From assembly GCA_951394405.1 (NCBI GenBank), contig OX596334.1, positions 2,728,001 to 2,792,000 of the forward strand: 64,000 nt of DNA, written 5' to 3'. Below, in pieces: positions 43,840 to 57,311 of this stretch. The position numbers and the translations under genes were made by a program. This DNA is from Coprinellus micaceus. Taxonomy: Eukaryota; Basidiomycota; Agaricomycetes; Agaricales; Psathyrellaceae. Every line of letters begins with the position of its first letter. The stretch's first letter is position 1. The notes below the pieces were generated by a model. That model was not told the DNA's origin and did not search any database. It worked only from the letters and a program-made list of their open reading frames with translations.

Positions 43840-46262
43840 TCACCTGCCTGCCGCAACCTTTCCTGAATCGTCACTCAGAACCCCGTTTATATTACCACCA
43901 CCTGTCATTCCAGCAACTACCTTTTGCAGGTCTGTCCACTCGGATTCGCGGGGCAAGGCCATATCTCCGATGTCGTAGATGTACAGATGCCCATCGCTTC
44001 CGCCGAGGGCTGCGCGTCGACCTTCTTTACGGTCCCACTGCAACTTGTTGAGGCCACGGCCGGTTCCAACAGTCGTGGATACCACAGGGACCTACGGTCC
44101 ATTTTAGCAGAAATAAGTACTGCAAGGAATTAGGATCTTTACCTCGGTGTCTGCGTTCAAATTCCACAGGTCAAACTTCCCGGACCCATCGACAGTACCG
44201 AAAGATGCAGGGTGCGATGGATGCCACTTAACATCGAACACGTAGTCATCCGCCTCGTCAAATGAATATAGTGGTGGGATGTGGTGGAGAGTTGTAGAGG
44301 GTTTGGTCACTCCCTTGGCGCGCCAAAGCTTCACCGTCCAGTCGACGCTGCAAGTCAAAAACAAATCGCCAAAGTCCACAGGTCCAACCGAGGAATGGAA
44401 GTTCAGTCCGAGGACAGGTCCAAAATGTCCTTTATAAACGTCGTGTGGGTTCAGGCCTGCTTTAGCTCCGGCCCTGTCGTACCGGTTGGCCTGGTAAACG
44501 TTGCCTTCTTCCGTACCCACCCAGAACGTCGTTGTCTCGTTGGAAGGGAGGTCGAGGGTTGTAATGGAAACCTCGCTTGTCTTGTTGTGGCCGTGATGCA
44601 CAAGTTCGAGGGTTTCTTGGGGTTGGGCCAACATGTCCACGAGCCAGCTACACACTGTGCCGTCCGAGCTACTTGTGATTAGGTTATGGGCGTTCTGAGT
44701 TCCGACCATCTTCATCGCATACACAGGATGCGTGTGCCCAGCCGCAGATAGTGGGGTCTTGAGGACAGGGAGGTGCTTCGATCGTGTATCCCAAAGAAGG
44801 ATTTGACCCGAGTACGTGCCTCCAAAGATATAGTTTGAGTGGAACGGGGAGAAAGTGACTGTCAACACATCGGACTGTGGCATTATCAGGACGAATATTA
44901 CTCGAGTCAGAAGGAACCCAGGACGGACCTGCGAATGGAATACGAATTCTGGTCGCTCTAACAAGTGGAGATTCCAGACAGCGACGATTCCGTCTGGCTC
45001 GTTCAGCGCGTTTCCGTTCTTGTTGTACGATGCGACACTCAATTCTGGGTACTGAGCTCTGTCAGTATCAAATCTTGGTTAAGTGGGGGGTTCGCACTTT
45101 CGGGGACCAGTCGATGTCCGTAATTGAACGATTCTTCCCAAGGTGTTCGTCGAAGAATTCGCAGACTTTCTTCACGCGCCTCCCCTCTGATTCGTCACTG
45201 GGTGTTGTCAAGTGGTGGACGATGTGCGATTCTTCAATACTCACCCTCCTGCCTCGGCGCCAATGGTATAATCCCGGATGTAGTCGTAATTGTCGTTCAA
45301 GGCTCGTTGAACGATCTTGGAGGACTGCTCTACAAAATCGAGGAATTCGGGAGCGGTAAGAATGCTCGACCTTTCTTCCTCCGTCAATTCTGCGTTGGTA
45401 CAGTGAGCATGATGCGTCAATAGCTTTCAGGTGCAGCGTACCCCGAATCTCTTGCTCAATCTCATGATCGAGCTTTACACTCTCCTCTTCTAGCTCCCTC
45501 TCCCGCAATCTCTCGACCTCGGTCCTCTCCTTCTCCTCCATTATTCGCCGTCGAATTTCCTCCTCGTAGTCATATGAAGTATCTTCGTCAATGGCCATTG
45601 TTTGCACTTCCTTGCTATAGCTGACCCGCTCCTAGACCTCGTTAACACACTCTCCCAACAAGGTCGGGCCAAACGCTTACTTTCTGGGGCAACTCGAACA
45701 GTTCTTGCTCAATGTCGACGAGGTCCGCATAAGACCGGGGTATAAGAGTGCTGGGTCGCAAGTCAGATTTCGCTGAGTAGACGTGGGTCTGGGATAGCTT
45801 ACTATTCCATGAGATGATCTGTGCCCGAATTACTCGACACTGAGCGGGCAGTTGGTCCTCCTGAGGGTATACGGTCATATTGGGAGCCACCATCTCTACT
45901 CAGCCTCCCTGATATCGACGGGCCAGATGGACCGGCCAACTGGATAGTATGAGAGAGAGCCGGTGTTCCTGGTATGGACTCAGAGGGCGTCAAGTCGCCG
46001 CTAGTCCCACGGGCAGGCGTCCCAATTAAGTTGTTCACGATGTCGTCGATAAGCTCTCGCTTGGGTGTCCCTGGCATCTATCGTGTGCGTTCAGCGACCC
46101 CTTGGCCAAGGGGTATCTATCTGTGGATGGGGTGGCTGCACGAACCTCAATCTTCGCGGCTCTTCGACGGACATCTTCTTCCTGTCGTTTCTCCCTGGCT
46201 TTGCGAAGTTCGGCCAGCTTCGCCCTCTTGGCCTCGATTTCTGCTCGTCGCTTTTCAGACAT
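43840..46262 (-). CDS. Cytoplasmic dynein intermediate chain (WD40)
   Basis: Nine exons sum to 2,004 nt, 667 aa. The N-terminus is a charged helix (MSEKRRAEIEAKRAKLAELR), the binding site for p150 dynactin/NudE in this family. It is followed by a Ser/Thr/Pro linker, the segment SYSKEVQTM (LC8/Tctex-type light-chain site) and a Glu/Arg coiled coil. C-terminal WD repeats follow: VTFSPFHSNYIFGGTYSGQILLWDTR, HPVYAMKMVG...SSSDGTVCSWLVD, GPVLGLNFH...LTCSVDWTVKLWR, VFDVKWHPSHPASFGTVDGSGKFDLWNL and LGGSDGHLYIYDIG. It links dynein heavy chains to cargo and dynactin in nuclear migration and endosome transport. Head-to-head with Sen2 (117 bp) and tail-to-tail with the methyltransferase. Confidence 0.94.
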
Positions 46263-46379
46263 GGTGGCTGTTGGAGAGTACGACGCGAGCTGTGTCCGAC
46301 ATCACACTCGTAATTGACCCCGGCAATTGATGGCGCTGGAGGTGATCTCTGCCTTCATCGTCCTCAACCACAAACCACA
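46263..46379. promoter_or_regulatory. Shared divergent promoter, dynein IC / Sen2
   Basis: Only 117 bp separate the two start codons, so both leaders and the core promoters overlap here. Confidence 0.6.
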
Positions 46380-47801
46380 ATGTCCCTCATAATACCCACA
46401 TCCAAAGGCACGAGGCGGCCCTCCGGTATGAAGGGAGGAGGAAGGAAAGCTGAGCTCAACAAAATATATGCCCACCCACTCCCTTTGGTGTTCATCGACC
46501 CGCCCTCGACCCGTCTCAACTCTGTACTTGGCCTGCTTGGACTCTCCTTGACTCGAGTTCAAAACCCACATTGTGAAGGCATTTTTGACCCAGTAACGCG
46601 TTCAGTATGGGTCACCAACATGGACCATTCCATGACTATCTGGCGACAAGGATTCTTTGGGAAGGGAGACTTGTCAAGAAGTGAACCTAGTTGGCTGGCT
46701 CGCCAGTCGAACCTTCGAAAGTCTGCAGGAAAACGTGTGTTGCCATCTGCATTCCTCCCTGGTCTTCTATCTAACATGGGCCTCATTTGTGCTCCCACAG
46801 AACTGACCTCGGAGGAGGTGACTGCAAGACGGAGAGCTGAGCGGAAGCAGTTCAAGCTTGACCGTGCAGCCGCCATTGCAGCTGTGGCCGAAGAGGCAGA
46901 AAAGCTATTCCAAGAAGAAGGGAGAATCGTCGTACCCGCTCTGTCTGGTCCCGCCATTCCCTCTGCGGCGACTTGGAAACCTTCCCCATCCCCACTCCCT
47001 CAAGATCCTGTCGCTCCTACGGAGCCGTCGCTTTCGGAAGACGTCGAAGAGGAACAGTTGGAGAACGTCGAGCACATGCAGCTTACCCTCCAAGAGGCGT
47101 TCTTCCTACTCTGGAATCTGGATTGTTTGACTGTGCTTCATCCCAATACTGTGCGTGTTGCGTTTAGAATTGCGACCGTTACTCATCAGAGCAGTTAGAG
47201 TCAATGGCGCTCAAGGACATATGGCAGGAATTCCAGCAAGCACACATACCCATCACCGTCGATTCGCCCGGGCCTTTGCGATTTGATAACCCATTCTTGA
47301 TCAACTATGTTGTCTATCATCATTACAGGTCTCTGGGCTGGGTGGTGAAGGGGGGAATCAAGTTCTGCGTTGACTACCTGTTATACAAACGGGGACCAGT
47401 TTTCAGCCATGCCGAGTCCGTATCGCTCCCCTTGACTATGCCGTAGGATGCTGAACCATCGTCAGGTTTGCTTTAGTTGTTCTCCCAGTGTACGAGGACC
47501 CTGACGATCAAGGGGATGCCCCTACAAACCTTCAAAATTCGACGCCCTTCGGTTGGCCGTGGTTGAGCACAATTAACCGTGTCAACTCACAAGTGCAGAA
47601 GGTGCGTCTGTACAACCCGGTACTAATTCATTGCAAGTTCCCTCACCTTTGACTTCGTAGACTCTAGTGCTGGTTTATGTCACAATCCCTCCTCGGAAAC
47701 GACTACCTCTCAACATTCTGGACACCCCTGCATGCCTCTCTCATTATTCTGTGAGAGAAGTAATCCTTCGAAGGTTCATACCGGCCCGAATGCGAGACTA
47801 A
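46380..47801 (+). CDS. SEN2: tRNA-splicing endonuclease catalytic subunit Sen2
   Basis: Five exons (46380-46734, 46801-47150, 47201-47415, 47466-47601, 47661-47801), 1,197 nt, 398 aa. The N-terminal block [10 protein letters not shown] and [22 protein letters not shown] (gate with [14 protein letters not shown]) is typical of Sen2. The catalytic core near the C-terminus is [29 protein letters not shown]...FSHAEFALVV with the Tyr and His, then the Lys in VQKTLVLVYV. Sen2 cuts the 5' splice site of intron-containing tRNAs in the Sen2/34/54/15 complex. The acceptor at 47200 is an AGAG, chosen for frame. Its 3' end lies 63 bp from the stop of the opposing SET gene. Confidence 0.93.
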
Positions 47802-47864
47802 GTCTGGCTCGATATTTATTCTACTACACGTACCGGTACGTTAAATTGGTAGGGCGGCCCTACT

Positions 47865-48682
47865 CTAAAGGCGAGCCTGAAGTCTATCACCGTTCCGTAC
47901 GCTGACGAGTTCGAGGATGTAGGAGTTGATAAAGGCCTGGGCAGCGAGCTGCTTGAGAGGGAGGTATTTCGCTCCTTGAATCGAGCCGAGACATGACTAG
48001 GGATCGCACGGTCAGCCACGACCCAAAGGAGGGAGCGCTCTCTTACCTTCGCACCGCATTCACACGTGAAAGGCTGGTCCATGTCCCACTCCGTACTCGG
48101 GTAGAAGAAGCCAACTGTGACAAGAACGATGAGGGTTGACATAGGGCTGGAGCACAGCAGGACAGCATACGAGGTTCCCCGGCCTTGATGTATTTGAGAG
48201 TACGGAGATGCCAGTTGTTTGGATCTCGGGAGGAGAGATCGAAGGCAACGTTGGGGTCGCACGAGTGGTTAACTGCGCGCAGCACAAATAAGTCTAGCGG
48301 TTAACGAGGCGAACAAATGGGCCAGAACTGGACGCACTGAATACAAGGTCGCTATTCAGTTCGACGTGATCCTTCGTACCAGTACCACACTGGACGGATG
48401 TATATCTCTTAGGGCCTCGCGTCAACCCCTCAAGCTTTGCCACCAACTCCCCTGGTTGAAATGACTGTCGAATGAATTATCAGGACTGTGCTCGACAAGG
48501 GGGGATGATGATCTCTATCTTACCCTGGTAGCTACCAGAGCTGAGCGGAAATCACCAGGCTGGAACTTTACGACGAGGCCCTGGTGTGAGGGTGCGTAAT
48601 TGTCTTGAGAGGGCTTCATTTCAGGGGAGGAGGTAGCTTGCGTTGGTGGTGTAGGAGGACGAAACGAGTTCTGCAATCTCAT
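47865..48682 (-). CDS. Small SET-domain protein with post-SET-like Cys motif
   Basis: Five exons (48682-48524, 48464-48338, 48272-48171, 48114-48047, 47996-47865), 588 nt, 195 aa. The SET core: GLVVKFQPGDFRSALVATRSF, GTGTKDHVELNSDLVFINHSCDPN (the NHSC pseudoknot motif), WHLRTLKYIKAGEPLGFFYPSTEWDM (the GE-L-FFY tyrosine region), then CECGAKSCLG, a post-SET-like zinc motif. Lacks pre-SET domains. SET enzymes methylate lysines on histones or other proteins; the target is unknown. The ATG at 48682 is the first in-frame Met; a GTG-preceded longer frame has no better start. Confidence 0.82.
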
Positions 48683-49132
48683 TTCCCCGGATCGTCTCAC
48701 TGAATGATGGTCGCAAGCTTCGTATCAGACAGGCAGATGGGACAGCGCCTCCGTGATTTTGCCCAATGGCCACCCCTGATTTGCAAAGGGTTGGAGGCGC
48801 TGCGAACGTCTGGCGAAATATCGCGTGGACGTCATGGGGCGTCGTTCCGAAACGCATCCCGTGTAATAGATGATCGATTAGATTTGTTGTATAAGTCCTC
48901 CAAGGAATCTGCGGAAGGCATACCGCCCGCACCCGCTCCGAAGTGCAAGCCCCTAAGTCCAGTTCCGCTGTGATGGGTGAGGGGTTGGTGATCGGAGTCC
49001 GGCTTTCTTCGGGCCGGTGAATTACTGTACAGCTCATCGGGGATTGCCGGACGCATTTGCCATCACGACCCAAAGACGATCACCTCAAGCGACAACGCCA
49101 AAAAACCTCCCCCGCCGACACCGACAGCAGCA
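48683..49132. promoter_or_regulatory. Divergent promoter, SET protein / eL30
   Basis: 450 bp between the start codons; no coding frame supported. The eL30 side has a pyrimidine/A-rich leader just before the ATG. Confidence 0.5.
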
Positions 49133-49626
49133 ATGGCCCCCACCAAGAAGTCCAAGGCGACCAAGAACACTGAGTCGATTGCCTCCAGGCTCGCTCTCGT
49201 CGTCAAGTCCGGCAAATACTCTTTGGGCTACAAGTCTGCCCTCAAGCAGATGCGCAGTGGCAAGGGTGAGTGTCTCGATTGCCAAACTCTCTTGGGGGCT
49301 GGAGCGTAAGGCTGAGAAGGTCCCTTTGACTGACTGCTATGTGTGTCTCTAGCCAAGCTTGTCCTCATTGCCGGCAATTGCCCACCTCTCCGCAAGTCTG
49401 AGCTTGAGTACTACGCCATGCTCTCCAAGACCACCGTCCACCACTTCGCTGGTACCAACGTCGCTCTCGGTACCGCTGCTGGAAAGCTCTTCCGTGTCGG
49501 GTGCGTCTTGTATTTTCTGCTTAGATCTCGCTCAGGAACTGATTCGGAACCGATATCTATAGTGTCATGACCGTTCTTGACCAGGGTGACTCTGATCTCC
49601 TCAGCTTCACTGAGGCAACTGCTTAA
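49133..49626 (+). CDS. RPL30: 60S ribosomal protein eL30
   Basis: Three exons (49133-49265, 49353-49500, 49563-49626), 345 nt, 114 aa. The sequence is near-canonical: [62 protein letters not shown] and [18 protein letters not shown]. Component of the large subunit. In yeast, L30 binds its own transcript to control splicing; whether intron 1 here does so cannot be read. Confidence 0.97.
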
Positions 49627-51028
49627 AGCTGTCAAAACCACTTTATGCTGACTATGATCATGTATGAGTTATGTGGCAATAGATCAAATATCACCCACTC
49701 GTTCTCTCCTCGAAGTTTCTCACTGTTTTGCAGGGTGCGTTTCTTCCGTTCTCTTGCTTGGGCGAACGATCCAGCGATGTTCCTCTTGGAACGCCTCCTC
49801 TGTGTTGCTGCGATACATGCCCCTTATTCACTACAGTGCCTTGAATCAATGGGCACTGGTTAGGGGAAATGGGGCAAAGATCTACTTCTCTTGTTCTTTC
49901 TACTGTCTGTTGACGGCCTAGTCCGTTTCTGGATTTTCGAATGGGTAGAAACATCCTTGTTCCTTTACACACGTAGTCTTTATGTTGTCCGCTCCTCTGA
50001 TAAATTGCACAACAACCTGGCTATTCTCAATCACGGTACCCAATGCCAGTAAGGAGCAACACGACCTCCGTCACGTTAGAGGTGGTAAAACTGCTACCAC
50101 GGATGGCCCTGCCTGACTGAATGACACCCGTTGACATGACTTTCGACGGTTGGTTGTGTCCCGCATCCGAGCGTTCTCGCCTCAAGATGGTACCAAGGCC
50201 CCACACCAGTATTGTACGTCAACCCCAGGCCCGGACGTTCATAGAACATGGGGCCGACTCCGGCCGCACTCGAATTTGGAAAGCGAGCTTCCTCAAAGGA
50301 TCGGCTGGGCTGGCTGGGGCTTCGGCCGCCATCGTTTAGCGTTTGTTGTCTCGTCTCGGGATGACCTCCAAGGAGATGTTCGACACGCCGGAGTCACTTT
50401 TAAGCGCGCACCCACCGGCCGTGGCGCCACATGGAGGAGCATGAAGCGGGACAACTGGCAGGTCGAAGACTCGAAAAACGCCCCTCCATACGCCGCTTTT
50501 CCTAGCCAACAGTGGGTGGCCTTTAAAACTGTTATTATCGCGGTGGGTATGCACTTGGGACACAGGAACCTGTGGGCAAAGTGCCCTGGGTACTATGACC
50601 GGCTGCTTCCAATTTAAAGTTCGAACGCAACAGGTATTCGCCAAGTGAACCTCTTGAAATCGTTGAATCATGGGCGAGCATTTTAAATGGGGTAACTTGA
50701 AGGGCACTGGGGACCCGTCCTCGTTCTTAGATAATGCCCTATAGCTTTCGTTCGCCTGCAAGTTCAACGAGCCGCTTTTGACTCGGAATCCGCGCTGCGC
50801 AGTCACGCTCAGACGCGCTGTCACACATCACGGGAGCGTGACGCGTAACAAGCTTCCCACGTCCCGGTCTGGCTTGTCGCCTCGAGTTCAAGCTCTTGAC
50901 GCTGTCCACGACATTGGTAGTTCTGGGAGACCAGGACCGGCCATATGCCGTAGTATACCCGACCTCCCAGAAACCTCATACTGCTTATTCTCATTTCTTG
51001 GTTATATCTGCGGCCCCAGATTCCACCA
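49627..51028. other. Intergenic, no gene recognised
   Basis: 1.4 kb with only short, motif-free frames. Holds the eL30 3' end and the promoter of the Mms22-like gene. Confidence 0.45.
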
Positions 51029-54000
51029 ATGGACGACGAATACGTAGAAACATCCGACATCGAAGAACTCGAGGAGTGGAATGACTGGATTCCACGAACC
51101 AGAAGTCTGTCCCCCGAGGGGGGAAGAGCGCAGCTACCTCCGTCCAAGAGGATCAAGGTGAGGCGCACACTTCTGGAAGCCAGCACCTGCGGTCATTCAA
51201 CGCGCTCTCAGCTATTTCACGATCATCACCTTAGCGCCCTTGCTTCGCCCTCTACTCCAGTCAAAGTGGCGCCTGGTGACTACGTCCCGGAAACCCCCGC
51301 GATGAGGCCTCTCCTCCAAACGCCGACGCCCTCTCATTCCTCAGCGACCCTTGGCGTCGATCATGCGACTTCGCCAACTCAAGTATCAGAATCTCCGGGA
51401 GCGAACCCCATGGCATCGAAAGCGGAGCTCGACCACGAAGATGACCAACCTGTAAAACCACCCTACGACTCCCAAGATCCCTTGCTCCTGCATGGCCCTC
51501 CACAACAGCGTAGCCTCGCGGTCCTGCCATCTCCCTTTCTGTTCTCGATATCACCCCCCTCCACTCCAACTACCACTCGAAGGTCGACAGGGCAGTCCCC
51601 CGTCCCTCGTCGCGCCTTTCGCCTTGAAGGTGAATCGTCAAGTCTACCCCCGTGGGTTGTTCCCCAGTTTCCTGCGTCGCCTCACGCTGTTGATAAAGAT
51701 GGTGATGTACTTATGGGTGATCATGGTCCCGGAATCGACTCCCTTTTCTCCTCTCCTGTTAAAGGGCCCGACGAGGCAGCTGCTTCGTCTCCGTATACAC
51801 GCTCAGCCTCCCCTCTTCATTCTCCGCGCACGTCTAGTCCCTTCAGTCCCTTTGGGAACGAATCCCCTTCACCATCGTCTCCAGAGCCGCCTCGTTCCCA
51901 CTCAGAGCCATCATCAATACCAGCTGGACTGGAAGACGAAGACGAAGAAGTCATGGCTCTCGCCCGAGATCAGACTCCAGAAATTCCCCCCGAACAGCCC
52001 TATGTTCTTCGCGAACGGAAACCGAAGCAGCTACTACCTTACACAGCCGACAAACTCGAGTACAAGGCTCTGACTAGAGGCCACAGGGAGGCCAGAGTTA
52101 CCGTCAGAAGCCCCTCCAGGGGGAACCGTCGGCTGCCTGACGAGAATGGCGGCGATCGTGACGAAGAAAGCCAGGATCCTGCCTTCATTGCTGACGAAGA
52201 AAGCGACAAGAGCGACGGGGAGCGCACAGGGAACAGGCGGAGGCGTATTGTGGTCAACGACCCCTTGGATGAAATTCAGAATACAGAAGAGGAGATGGAA
52301 AGGAGGAGGAGGAGGAGAGAGGGAAAGAGGGCAGAAAAGACGCAGAGGGAAGAGGAGAGGGAATCGAGGCGGAGGGAAAAGGAGCAGCGCAAGAGGGAAA
52401 GAGAGCAGGAAGCGGCAGTCATAAGCCGTACTACTGTCGCTGGGCCAAGCAAGGTGAAGTCAAATAACTTCTATTCTGCTGCCACCCACCCTGATATTGT
52501 AAACGCAACAGCAGAACCATTCCGCCGCCGGTCCCTCAAGCAAACCAGGTGTGTACGCACAATGTAGCGTCTCTATTTTATCTCACCTCCATCCGCCAGT
52601 TGAACGTTTGGACAGCAAGTCATCCCCAGAACGACAGGAAGACATTTTCGATAGGTATGAACGTGAACTGGACGCCGAAGACGACCTGGAGGAATCCCCT
52701 CCTCGAGCATCCCCTCGGGCGCCTCAGGATGACGCAATATCCATTTCATCTGACCCAGAGGTTCAGGTCTTGTCTCGCGTCCCGTCCCCCGTGCGACCTC
52801 ATACCCACTCCTATGGCCCATCCCACAAAGGGTCTACCCCACCGACCCGTTCGCCGTCGCCGGAAGTTAGCAACGGCTCAGATTCCGGCGTTGAATCAAT
52901 TCACTCTTCTGCAGGGGGTCGCGATGTTGCGCCGTTATTCTTGATGTATCCACCTGGTCTCGCAAGGCAGCTCCTCGGGGGCGGTAGACTCGAGTCTAAA
53001 CGAAGCAAGCCTCGACGCGCCGAATCTGCCAATCCTGAAGAAGACGGCCCGCTCCAGCCTGGGCAGACAAGGGTTCGCAAGCGTACAGGAGCTGAGCAGA
53101 GAGTTATCAAGGGAGACTCCGAAAGCGAACTGGATATGTCTGACCATGGCGGTTACTCTCGGAGCCCTTCACCCCCAACTTCCGGCCCTCGCCCTGGCTC
53201 GTCTCGCTCCCCCGAGCGCTTTCAACCAAGAAGGCAACGCACTGCCCCTCGAAAAACCCGAGTGAAAGCTGAATACGAAAGTGATCCAGGGTCGGAGGTC
53301 GAGTCTATCGACGATAAAGTCATCGATTCTTTAACAACTTGGGGGAAGACCGCTGTTCGTCCAAAGGAGGAGGTGACCCTGATCGACTACATGCTGGCCA
53401 GCACCCGTGCCTTCAAATCCTATTCAGATGTCAAGAAGCAAAAGAAGAAGCCCTCAAAACCAAAGCTGGATATCGTTACGGCGGGCGCTCGTGGGAACCC
53501 ACACAAAAAGCAGGCGCTGCTGAGCAACTTTAATGGCTATGGTCGCAATCGTGGCACGGAGGCTCGGCATACCCGTCGTTCGTCGGCTTCCCGAGGCTCT
53601 GAAACACCAACAACCCGCAACAACGACGAGACAGCTTATTTCAGCGACAAGGATGATGAGGACAGCGGGAGCCAGAATGAAAATGAAAATGTACAACACC
53701 GAGCAGGGGGGACGTCGCATAGGGCCACGAAGCGCCAGAAGGGAAAGCAGGTTCAAAAACCCAAACGGGGTTTATATATCCTCAAGCCAGCTGGTGGAGG
53801 GAAAGCTAAGATTATCAGTGGGGCGTGGAAGGGATTGGAATCAGTCGAGCTTGAGGAGGACGCAGGCGTCGATGCCCACTCTGGGCCTAAAATCCGCCCA
53901 TGGGATGGACCAGGCGCCTACCGGCGCGTACGCCCACCCGCCCGCAGACCTCCCCTTGACTCACAAAAGCCAACCCCCGAACGGCAGGCCAGTTTGACTC

Positions 54001-57000
54001 CTGAACCGTTGTGGGCCCCAGAGCGCGACTCTCCACCGTTGGTTGAGGTAGAAGATGGAACGCGGCAAACCGAGGCGGAAGAAATCCCTATCATCAAGGA
54101 CTCGAGCGTCCCTCGCCTCCTGAGTGGAATTGCATTCGCCTCTGATACCTACACCCAGAAAGGGTGGCTATTCGAGCTAATCTCTTGTACCAATCCTTCA
54201 CCAGGCTCGCCCCTTCCTGCCCCTGTCACGCGCCTTGGATCCGAGTTTGACATCCCGGCTGACGTCACCCTCGACGATGTTGCCAGTATCGTTGACAACG
54301 CTCTTAACTACCTATTCGACTTCACGAACGACCCGCCTGTCGCCATACCTGATCCCGATGCTGAACAGCAGTCACTCCTCGACAATTGGGCGATGACCTC
54401 ACAAAATGTTTGCAGGGGAGTGTCGCTTTGCTTGTCAAAACTCTCAGTTGGAAATCGATCTGAGCTTGTGGAACGCATTCGCCTCTCCATCAGGGTACTG
54501 GTTGGCCGCCTTGAAGGCTGGAGGATACCGCGTTGTAGACTCGACGCACGCGTCTTCTTGGCGAACTGGACTGCAGTCGAGCTCTCAGTTCGAATTGGAG
54601 AGCCCCTGACCCGGAACATGAGACTAGCTCCCTCTGTTCTGACACAATCCATTCAACTCCTTGTCAATCAACTCCTCTTCTTCGGCCTCGACAGCACAAT
54701 GAGGCCCATACTTCGAGGCCTAGGGACAGAGCCCCTTTCGAAGTCCTCTCTTTCAGGCTACACGGCAGAGCTGTGGACGCGACTCATCCACCTCTGCTGT
54801 GGATACGACAGGCGAGAGGCGAAGATGCCCAACCCCGCTTTTTGGCAATTTATCTTGGCCTCTTTCAAGGGTTCGCTCCGAGGGATCACTCCCGACGTAG
54901 GGTATCATGAAGATCTTTGGCATACCGTCTTCTCCTTGTGCGCCCTTTCGCAATTCAACGTGTATGGGATGGTGCGCGAGCCGGTCAACCTGCCAGCATG
55001 TTGGGAACTGGTCCACTTCCTCTGCGATGAAGCCTTCCAGCAGGCCGAAGGCGAACCGGAAATACACCATCACTATGTCCGTTATCTGCTCTCCCGATTT
55101 TTCATTCTCAATGAGAGGTGGAAATGGCAGGTGGTTAATGTCGCCTCGCTGGTCAAGCTTGTTGTGGAAAAGGTTTTTCATCCAATCAAGTTTGGCAATC
55201 TGAAAGGGGAGAAGCCCGACTTCCCAAAATTCCTTTGTGAACCTGATGGAGGCGATTTGTCGACATGGACTTCAACCGACCCGGCCTACGTTCTGCTCCT
55301 GAAGTTCGTATTCAAAGCCGCGAAGGAGCCCGGCGTCAAGGAATCCGGAATCAAGAAGCTCGTATCGCTCTCAGAACCTGCTACCTCTATCCACTTCGAC
55401 AAGGAACACCCGCTCCGATGTGAAGACATGGACAGAATCATCAACCGGATTACAGCAGCCATCGTCGCCGTACAGCTCGTTGACAGCAAGGAATACTTCT
55501 CCAGCAAAGTTGCCCAGATTCGTAACGCCATACCCTTCGCCACGGCAAACACACAGACCAGACACACACTCATTCGAGGGCTTGACTATTGGACTCATTT
55601 CGTCATTCAGCATCAACCAAACTTGGGTACTCACCTACTCACGCCGTGGCTGGCCGACATGGCCGACGACTTTTCAAAGGAATGGAAGGGGGCCAAAGGC
55701 CAAGGGCGAACTCACCTTCAACTTTTAGTAAAGATGGTGCTGCGGGTCGTTCAAAAGGTGTATGCGTCGTCTCCCCGTGATCCAGAAGGTGATTTTCTAG
55801 GTGAGTGATCGAGAACCAGGGCCGCCTTAACCCATCCTCTAACCTGCCCAATTCAGCTGAGCTGAAGCAACTCCTAAGAGTCACATGGGACGACGAGGCG
55901 ATCCAACAACATGCGCGGATGATTCTGGTCATCGGTATCGACCGCTGGTACAAGGAGCACCCCCCGCTGCGACCACCAGAGCCAAAGGAAGAGGTCCAGG
56001 AGGAGTCTCAAGACTTGTACGGCAACGCTTTCGGCGATATCGATTGGGACGGAGCAGATATTCCCCAAGAACTCGGTGGGCCAGTGGGCTCTCAGGAAAA
56101 GGAGGCGAAAGACGCGGGTAGGCCAACGTTCAGAGACACCATCGACGATCACCTCCAATGGTTTCTATTCCGAAGTTTCAAGGACTGCTTTGAGGGCGGA
56201 GACATTGAGCATGGTCGCACTTTTATTTCGACGTGGGTTGGTTGCAAACTTCTCCTCAACAGCGACGCGGCCGAGAAGGTTTGTTACCCCCTCCATCCAT
56301 CCATCAGTTTCTCAATTTCCTTCCAGGAGATAAATGCCATGTCAGATATATTGGCGAAGCGGTTGCCGAAAGATATTACTCCGCCTGTGAGGCAAACAAT
56401 CGACATGGCTTTCGCTCTTTCCCTTTTACGGCGCTATCCCATGGCTTATACTGTACGCCCACAACGCACAAATCCTCATTCTGCGCTAACGAACGTTTAG
56501 ACGCCGCACCTAGCCGGCTACTTCAAGTTGGAGTTCTTATTGATTTCTTTGATGAACGGCAACGATTCCTTTTTAGCCCTTGCAGCCGACTACGTTAGCG
56601 AAATACTCGCTGTCGACTATTTTCAACACCCCTTGCTGCGTGGATGCCAGTCCTTGCTCCCATCCTCGGGTAGCGCGTATGGCTTTGACGTTGAAGAGTT
56701 CGTCGAAATTCGCACCGGAATTCTCAAGGGTGAGTCGTATAGTTCCATGAAGCTCGCAAAATGTTAATAGTCAATGGTAGCCATTATCTCCAACTTGGAC
56801 GCCCTCATCGGACAACCTCATCCAGGGGTAGACCAGTTTATCGACGCCCTCGCGGAATCATTCTCAGCCATGCGACAAGCTCTGATGACCGTGAGCATGT
56901 TTTGCGAATTGCCGTTTCACGGATGCCTGACAGTTGTGTAGGGCGCGTTTCCTAGTCCGGAATCGAAGGCAGAGCACGTCGCCCTCTGTTCAGATGCCTT

Positions 57001-57076
57001 GAAACTTGTCCAGGAGTCGTCAGGTTTGGCTGAAAGTCCTCGCATGTCCTTCTGGGTAAATTCTTGGACGCCTTGA
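51029..57076 (+). CDS. MMS22: Mms22/Mus7-family replication-fork repair protein
   Basis: Seven exons (51029-52548, 52616-55800, 55857-56278, 56327-56452, 56501-56729, 56781-56890, 56942-57076) sum to 5,727 nt, 1,908 aa. The N-terminal half is Ser/Pro/acidic, disordered, with a Glu/Arg coiled coil coded by a GGAGGA-rich microsatellite (about 52295-52420) and Lys-rich patches. The C-terminal half is helical and matches the Mus7/MMS22 layout: LDDVASIVDNALNYLFDF, LSVGNRSELVERIRLSIRVL, GYTAELWTRLIHLCCGY, YHEDLWHTVFSLCALSQFN, HYVRYLLSRFFILNERWKW and EYFSSKVAQIRNAIPFA. In yeast Mms22 joins the Rtt101-Mms1 cullin ligase to protect and restart replication forks. The family call rests on the helical half. 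The 3' end (GTAAAT...TGA at 57074) could be extended by an extra intron. Confidence 0.8.
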
Positions 57077-57311
57077 GACAGATGAACGCACCTTCAACAT
57101 ATCTAATTACAAGACACTTTTGTCAGCTGACAGACCGAGTGGGAGTTTCATTATCCACACGTTATAATCGCATTGTTACAATCCTTCATATACTTCATTC
57201 TCCACGCGTCGGGATTGTCTAAGCAACCGTCGAGCAAGGGGTCTCACTGATCCGCCGTGGTCGACGAAAGGACATCAGGGGGTCCTAGGGTGTGGGATGG
57301 TGCTCAAGCGC

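Noticed and set aside
52290..52420. GGAGGA-rich microsatellite as an independent repeat element
   Set aside because: It is coding sequence for the Glu/Arg coiled coil of the Mms22-like protein.
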